Shown here one piece after another: positions 59,644 to 64,000 of a stretch of DNA of 64,000 nt; the first letter of the stretch is position 1; each line of letters opens with the position of its first letter. Under the pieces are notes generated by a model. That model did not search any database, had not been told where the DNA came from, and was given only the letters and a program-made list of their open reading frames with translations. The stretch spans positions 755,854 through 819,853 of the forward strand of contig MNCI01000270.1 in NCBI GenBank assembly GCA_015680685.1, read 5' to 3'. This DNA comes from Gnetum montanum. Taxonomy: Eukaryota; Streptophyta; Gnetopsida; Gnetales; Gnetaceae. A program made the position numbers and the translations under genes.

Positions 59644-60356
59644 CTCGGCCTGTTTATGCTAACGATACAAGTCTACGCTGAAGAGAAGTGTCTATGCTGA
59701 CACCTGAAAGTTTAACACTCTGCGTCTATGCTGGGGTTTAACGCTACGCGTCTATGCTAGGGTTAGTCTTTGGCGTCTACGCTCACAGGAAACTTATGCT
59801 TACACTAAGGCGCTATGGTTTATGCTCACGCTTTAACAGTTTACACTGTCGTTTACGCTCTATCGCTTTCAAAGTAAAACAAATGGACCCCCCCCTATTT
59901 ATATAGCGTTCCGCTGACGCTGATGCCACCGTTGCACCTTTTTGCCATTTTTTGCCTTTTTTCTTATTTTTCACTAAAATTTACCCCAAAAATTATCAAA
60001 AATTATTAAGAACAGAGATTATTATGTCCTGGTTCCTTCGTGGACCCCATTTTACATGTTTATGCCAAACATTCTAGTGTAAACCGCCCTTATGGCCCAG
60101 TATGGCCTTAAACTGCCATCTCCTAAACCACTTGTGGCCTAGTACGACCTTAAACTACCATCTCCTCATCTAGCGATGGCCCAGTATGGCCTTAAACTGC
60201 CACTTGCGGCCCGATATGGCCTTAAACTGCCATATGTCCCAGTATGACGAAAATCCACCATTATGCGTGTATACATAGTTTAAAATTATCAAAAGGCATA
60301 GAGCGATCTCCCTCTTTCTTATTCCGCTCTCTGTTTATTGGCAAGAGCAAGCTCAA
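59644..60356 (+). repeat. Spacer and minisatellite upstream of family II pol
   Basis: 59644-59880 continues the TACGCT-type motifs upstream of the antisense ATG (59643), so it is the likely antisense promoter region; a CTATTTATATAGC sequence lies near 59895. At about 60080-60255 are tandem units with core TATGGCCTTAAACTGCCA, like the arrays after integrase and at 30640-30770. Pol starts at 60357. Confidence 0.7.
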
Positions 60357-62464
60357 ATGGGCAGCCAGCATTTAATTGCACCGTTAATCATTGATGGACC
60401 ATACGGCAAAATTATACGAGACATTAACATAAACTCCATCAACTTAAATTCACCAACGGACGACGTAGTCATAGCCACAACACAGCAAACAACAGATTAC
60501 GAAGGCATGAAAAAGTTCCTTGACATAAAGGCTGAAAATATCACCGAAGACCCATTAACTGAAACCCCCATTACCATGCCCGATGGGAAAATCAAAATAT
60601 TAAAACCGAGCACATTACTACAACCTCAATTAGCAAAAGACATTGAAAATGTGCTTAGGGAAAATATGAAAGCATTCGCTTGATCCTATACTGACATGCC
60701 TGGGTTAGATCCTAGAATTGTCCAACACAACATTATCCTTGACCCGAAATTGAGACCAGTAAAACAAAAGGCATGAAAAGTTAGACCCGAAGTAGCATTG
60801 GCAGTTCGCAATGAGATCACCAAGCTTTTTCAGGCTGGGTTCATTCGAGCTGTTGATTACGTCGAGTGGGTGTTCAACATGGTCATTGTCCCGAAGAAGA
60901 ACGGAAGAATTTGCCTATGTATTGACTTCTGAGATCTGAATGTTGCAACCATAAAACATGATTTTCCCCTACCCAGCATCAATCAACTTGTTGACTCGAC
61001 TATGAGGCATGCATTATTATCTTTTATGGATAGTTTTTCAGGATACAATCAGATACGTATCAATCCGGAACATCAACTTAGGACAACCTTCATGACCCCA
61101 TGGGAAACTTTTTGTTACACAATGATGCCCTTTGATCTCAAGAATGCTGGGGCCACGTATAAAGAGCGATGACATTCATTTTCAGCAATTACATGCTACA
61201 CTCGCTCAATGATTACGTGGATGACATTGTGCTTAAATCAAAAATTGAAGAACAACATGTACAAGATCTAGACTTAGTATTAAAACGTTGTTTAAAGTAT
61301 GAATTGCGACTTAACCCCAAAAAATGTGTCTTCGGCATCAAGACAGGCAAAATGCTCCGATTCATAGCCTCAGAAGCAGGGATACAAGTAGACCCCGATA
61401 AGGTTAAGGCCATAACAAACTTGAAACCACCAGGCAACCTTACCGAACTATGAGGTCTACAAGGTAGATTGCGGTTTATCATGCGCTTCATAGAAAAACT
61501 CACAGACAAACTAAAACCTATGAACCATCTGTTGCGCAAAAATGTCCATTTTGAATGGACTCCGAAATGCCAAGAAGCATTCGAGAACATCAAAATAGCA
61601 CTTGCCCGACTGCCTACAGTTTATCCACCCCAAAATGATAATCCGTTTTACATCTACCTTGCCACTTCGGAATCATCGATTGTGTCTATGCTTTGCCAGA
61701 AACAAGATAATGGAATCGAAGTCCCTGTATATTACTTGAGCCATGCATTATTTGCCCATGAGAAAAAGTACAACAACGTGGAGAAGTCATGTTTAGCTTT
61801 GGTCTTTTCTTTAAGAAAATGGTGACATTACCTCTTCCGTAACCAGGTTCACATAATTTGCAAGGATAATGTACTAAGATCCATAGCAGGGAACATTTAC
61901 GAAACAAGTCGAATATCCCGGTGGAAAGCCATGATAGCCGAATTTGACCTGTATTACGTAGCACAATCATCAATCAAGGGTCAAGCCATAGCAAACCAAA
62001 TGACAACATCACCAACACATGACCAAGCGACTATAGAGCTAGAGTTCCCAGATGAGAATATAAGCATCATAAACACAGTGCCCAACGAGTACGATGCCAT
62101 CCTAAACTTTGATGGAGCATCCACCTCTCGAGGAGGAAGTGCAGCCGCTGTCATCACCTATCCCTCTAGGGAGATCCAACCCTTTGCTTATCGTTTCGAC
62201 TTTCATTGCATGAACAATGTAGCAGAGTATGAAGGTCTCCTTAGAGGCCTCACGGCAGCACTGGCTTCAGACATCACACAGCTCATAGTTAGAGGAGACT
62301 CGCAATTTTTCCTAAACCAAGTCATAGACGTCTATGCATGTAAGGCCCAACACTTACAACCATACTGCGACTTGGCAAAACACCTAATGGGGCGATTTGA
62401 AGACATCAATGTGCAACACATTTTTAGAAATGATAACACCATCGCAGATGCGTTAGCCACATGA
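60357..62464 (+). pseudogene. Family II pol: RT, RT-RNase H, archaeal-type RNase H
   Basis: Begins in the protease-RT linker (IIDGPYGKIIRDINI, ITEDPLTETPI). RT: DPKLRPVKQKA, VDYVEWVFNMVIVPKKNGR, PWETFCYTMMPFDLKNAGA, catalytic YVDDIV near 61220, LRLNPKKCVFGIKTGKML. RT-RNase H at 61620-61825 lacks its first Asp (YIYLATSESS). The archaeal-type RNase H at 62090-62330 keeps Asp (FDGAST), Glu (NNVAEYEG) and Asp (RGDSQ). Breaks: a 1 bp deletion near 61160 and in-frame stops at 60681, 60774, 60931, 61451, 61823 and 62462, every one TGA. Otherwise highly conserved. Confidence 0.92.
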
Positions 62465-63829
62465 GCATTAAACATATCGCCAAACATGTTCCACGCATTA
62501 CCAAGCTCTGTAATCAATTGTGCCAAACCGATAACCGATACTCCCGACACGTTGCCAATTGCATCTGTTAGTACAACACACGTGATAGAATGGTATGATG
62601 ACATAAAAGAATACCTTCTGTGTGGTGAAGCACCACGACATCTAACAAATGCACAAAAGGACACCATGCAGAAACGTTCAAAGCAGTACATCTTGGTAGG
62701 GGACACACTGTGCCGACGATCCTACGAAGGCATATTGCTAACATGCATTAGTACTACCGATGCCCAAACTATTGTTGAACAGGTACATGAGGAACTATGC
62801 GGAGGACACATAGCACCAAAAGCCATGGCAACAAAAATCAAATGCTTAGGCTACTATTGGCCACACATGGAATATGACTGTCTCTCCAAGGTTAAAACAT
62901 GTAGCACTTGCCAAAAACATAGTAATCTAATACATGTCCCGCCAAATGAATTACACATAGCTCAAATCACATGGCCCTTCCAAAAATGGGGATTGGACCT
63001 AATCAGCCCAATAACACCCTCATCTTCTGCAGGGCATAGTTTCATCATAACCGTAACCGAATATTTCATGAAGTGGGTAGAAGCAGCTCCACTTCGGAAA
63101 ACTACATCTAAACATGTATGCAATTTCATCCTCGAAAACATTGTAACCCGTTTTGGCATCCACTTGACAATTATCACTGACAACGGACCACAATTTAGCA
63201 GTGCCGAAACCCAAACCTTTTGTGACAGTCTAGGGATCAAACACTCATTTTCATCCCCTTACTATCCTCAAAGCAATGGACAAGCAGAAGCAACCAACAA
63301 GACAATTATCACCATACTCAAGAAAATGCTTACCCGGAGCAAACAAAAATGGCACGAGCAATTGACGTATGCATTATGGGCGTACCATACTACGCACTGA
63401 ACGTCAATAGGTAAAACACCATACAGTCTTATTTATGGTTCAAAAGTTGTTTTACCTTTGGAATTGCAGGTACCATCCTTAAGGATCACACTCTTCGGAC
63501 TCCTCGACGAAGGAAAAAACAATAATCTACACATCATTGACCTGGATTCGGTGGAAGAGGAACGCATACATGCACTTGATCAGATCGACTGGTACAAGAA
63601 ACAACAACGGCAGTGCCATCGGCATAACATCAATAAACGACCTATCAAAGAAGGGGACCTTGTGCTTAAAGCCGTTAGGGAACACTCGGATAAATTCTCC
63701 ACCAACTGGGAAGGGCCTTACTTGGTCATCCAAGCATTTGACAATGGAGCATTCAAATTAGCTGACATGGAAGGAAACGAGCTTGCCAATCCAACGAATC
63801 ATTTACACCTAAAACCATTCCACATTTGA
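62465..63829 (+). pseudogene. Family II integrase, nearly open
   Basis: One frame 62486-63400 covers the linker, the zinc-binding domain (ELCGGHIAPKAM, then CSTCQKHSNLIH) and the full core with Asp (WGLDLISPI), Asp (ITDNGPQF) and Glu (NGQAEATNK). A TGA at 63398 replaces the Arg expected in the Y-H-T-T-C-R-T motif. The frame then continues through LPLELQVPSLRITLF and a C-terminal domain (KEGDLVLKAVREH, NWEGPYLVIQAFDNGAFKLA) to LKPFHI at 63829. It is the best integrase in the window; one stop separates it from a full frame. Confidence 0.92.
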
Positions 63830-63839
63830 ATATAAGCTC

Positions 63840-64000
63840 AGGTACGTGCAAGTCCTGGAATCATGACTATAAACTGATACCACAGCTCATCCTGGAATCA
63901 TGACGATAAACTGATACCACAAAATAGTCCTGGGTTATGACTTAAAATGGACGCCACGCCTATCCTAGCATCATGACAATAAACTGATACCCCACAGTGT
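63840..64000 (+). repeat. Minisatellite after integrase, family II, cut by window end
   Basis: At least three units of about 36-45 bp with core ATCATGACTATAAACTGATA. Same place and related core as arrays at 1085, 6540, 13318 and 22560. Confidence 0.8.

Larger units (their letters stand above)
52089..64000 (+). mobile_element. Family II Tat-type element with antisense gene, 3' end outside the window
   Basis: Order on +: 5' LTR (52089-53250), PBS (53256), leader, gag (53901-55553), antisense gene on - (55657-59643), repeat-rich spacer, pol with RT, RNase H, archaeal-type RNase H and integrase (60357-63829), then minisatellite at the window end. The zinc-knuckle part of gag and the protease are missing where gag meets the antisense gene (about 55500). 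It inserted into the family I 3' region; GATAG at 52084-52088 is the expected left target duplication. It has the most intact pol in the window. Confidence 0.88.

Overview
This 64 kb window looks like nuclear DNA of a plant made almost wholly of old, nested Ty3/Gypsy LTR retrotransposons. I found no host gene, rRNA or tRNA. The very large elements, the depth of nesting and the decay suggest a big, slowly turning-over genome, perhaps a gymnosperm, but that is inference. Three of four element families (I, II, III) encode a second, archaeal-type RNase H after the RT-linked one. That places them in the Tat lineage. The fourth (IV) has a degraded tRNA-Asp-like primer site and fits Athila.

Layout. 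1-16898: family I tandem array on + (internal-LTR-internal-LTR-internal-LTR), with two internal regions 5'-truncated exactly at the LTR end. 16899-48309: a very old family IV element on + (LTR-like region, PBS, gag, protease, RNase H, integrase, possible extra ORF). Inside its gag sits a complete 16,754 bp family III element on - (19839-36592; LTRs of 1585 and 1581 bp; target duplication ACTAT/ACTAC). Family IV also carries an inverted LTR-like segment (37640-38700) and a family II solo LTR (44635-45970, duplication GTGTC). 48310-52088: 3' end of a family I element on -, hit by another family II solo LTR (50344-51790, duplication CCTTA). At 52089 it is interrupted by a large family II element on + that runs off the window end.

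The main find is in families II and III. Both carry, between gag/protease and RT, a multi-exon gene in ANTISENSE to the element (27058-30478 + in III; 55657-59643 - in II). It has about 7 exons, with splice sites at matching positions and matching phases where testable. The predicted protein is about 850-920 residues: an N-terminal FCP1/NIF-like HAD phosphatase fold whose acidic catalytic motifs are gone, a large helical region I do not recognise, and a coiled-coil C-terminus. Two diverged families share it at the same place, so it looks like a long-standing element component rather than a chance insertion.

Other shared features: an unusual PBS (TGGYGCTAGAAGGAGGG); a hairpin around the polypurine tract that contains an inverted copy of the LTR terminus; minisatellites with a TAAACT-type core after integrase and beside the antisense gene; and clusters of TACGCT/AGCGTA in all three LTR types and in intron 1 of one antisense gene. 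An assembly gap (55993-56136) is flanked on both sides by short duplicated contig ends. All alignments here were made by eye.
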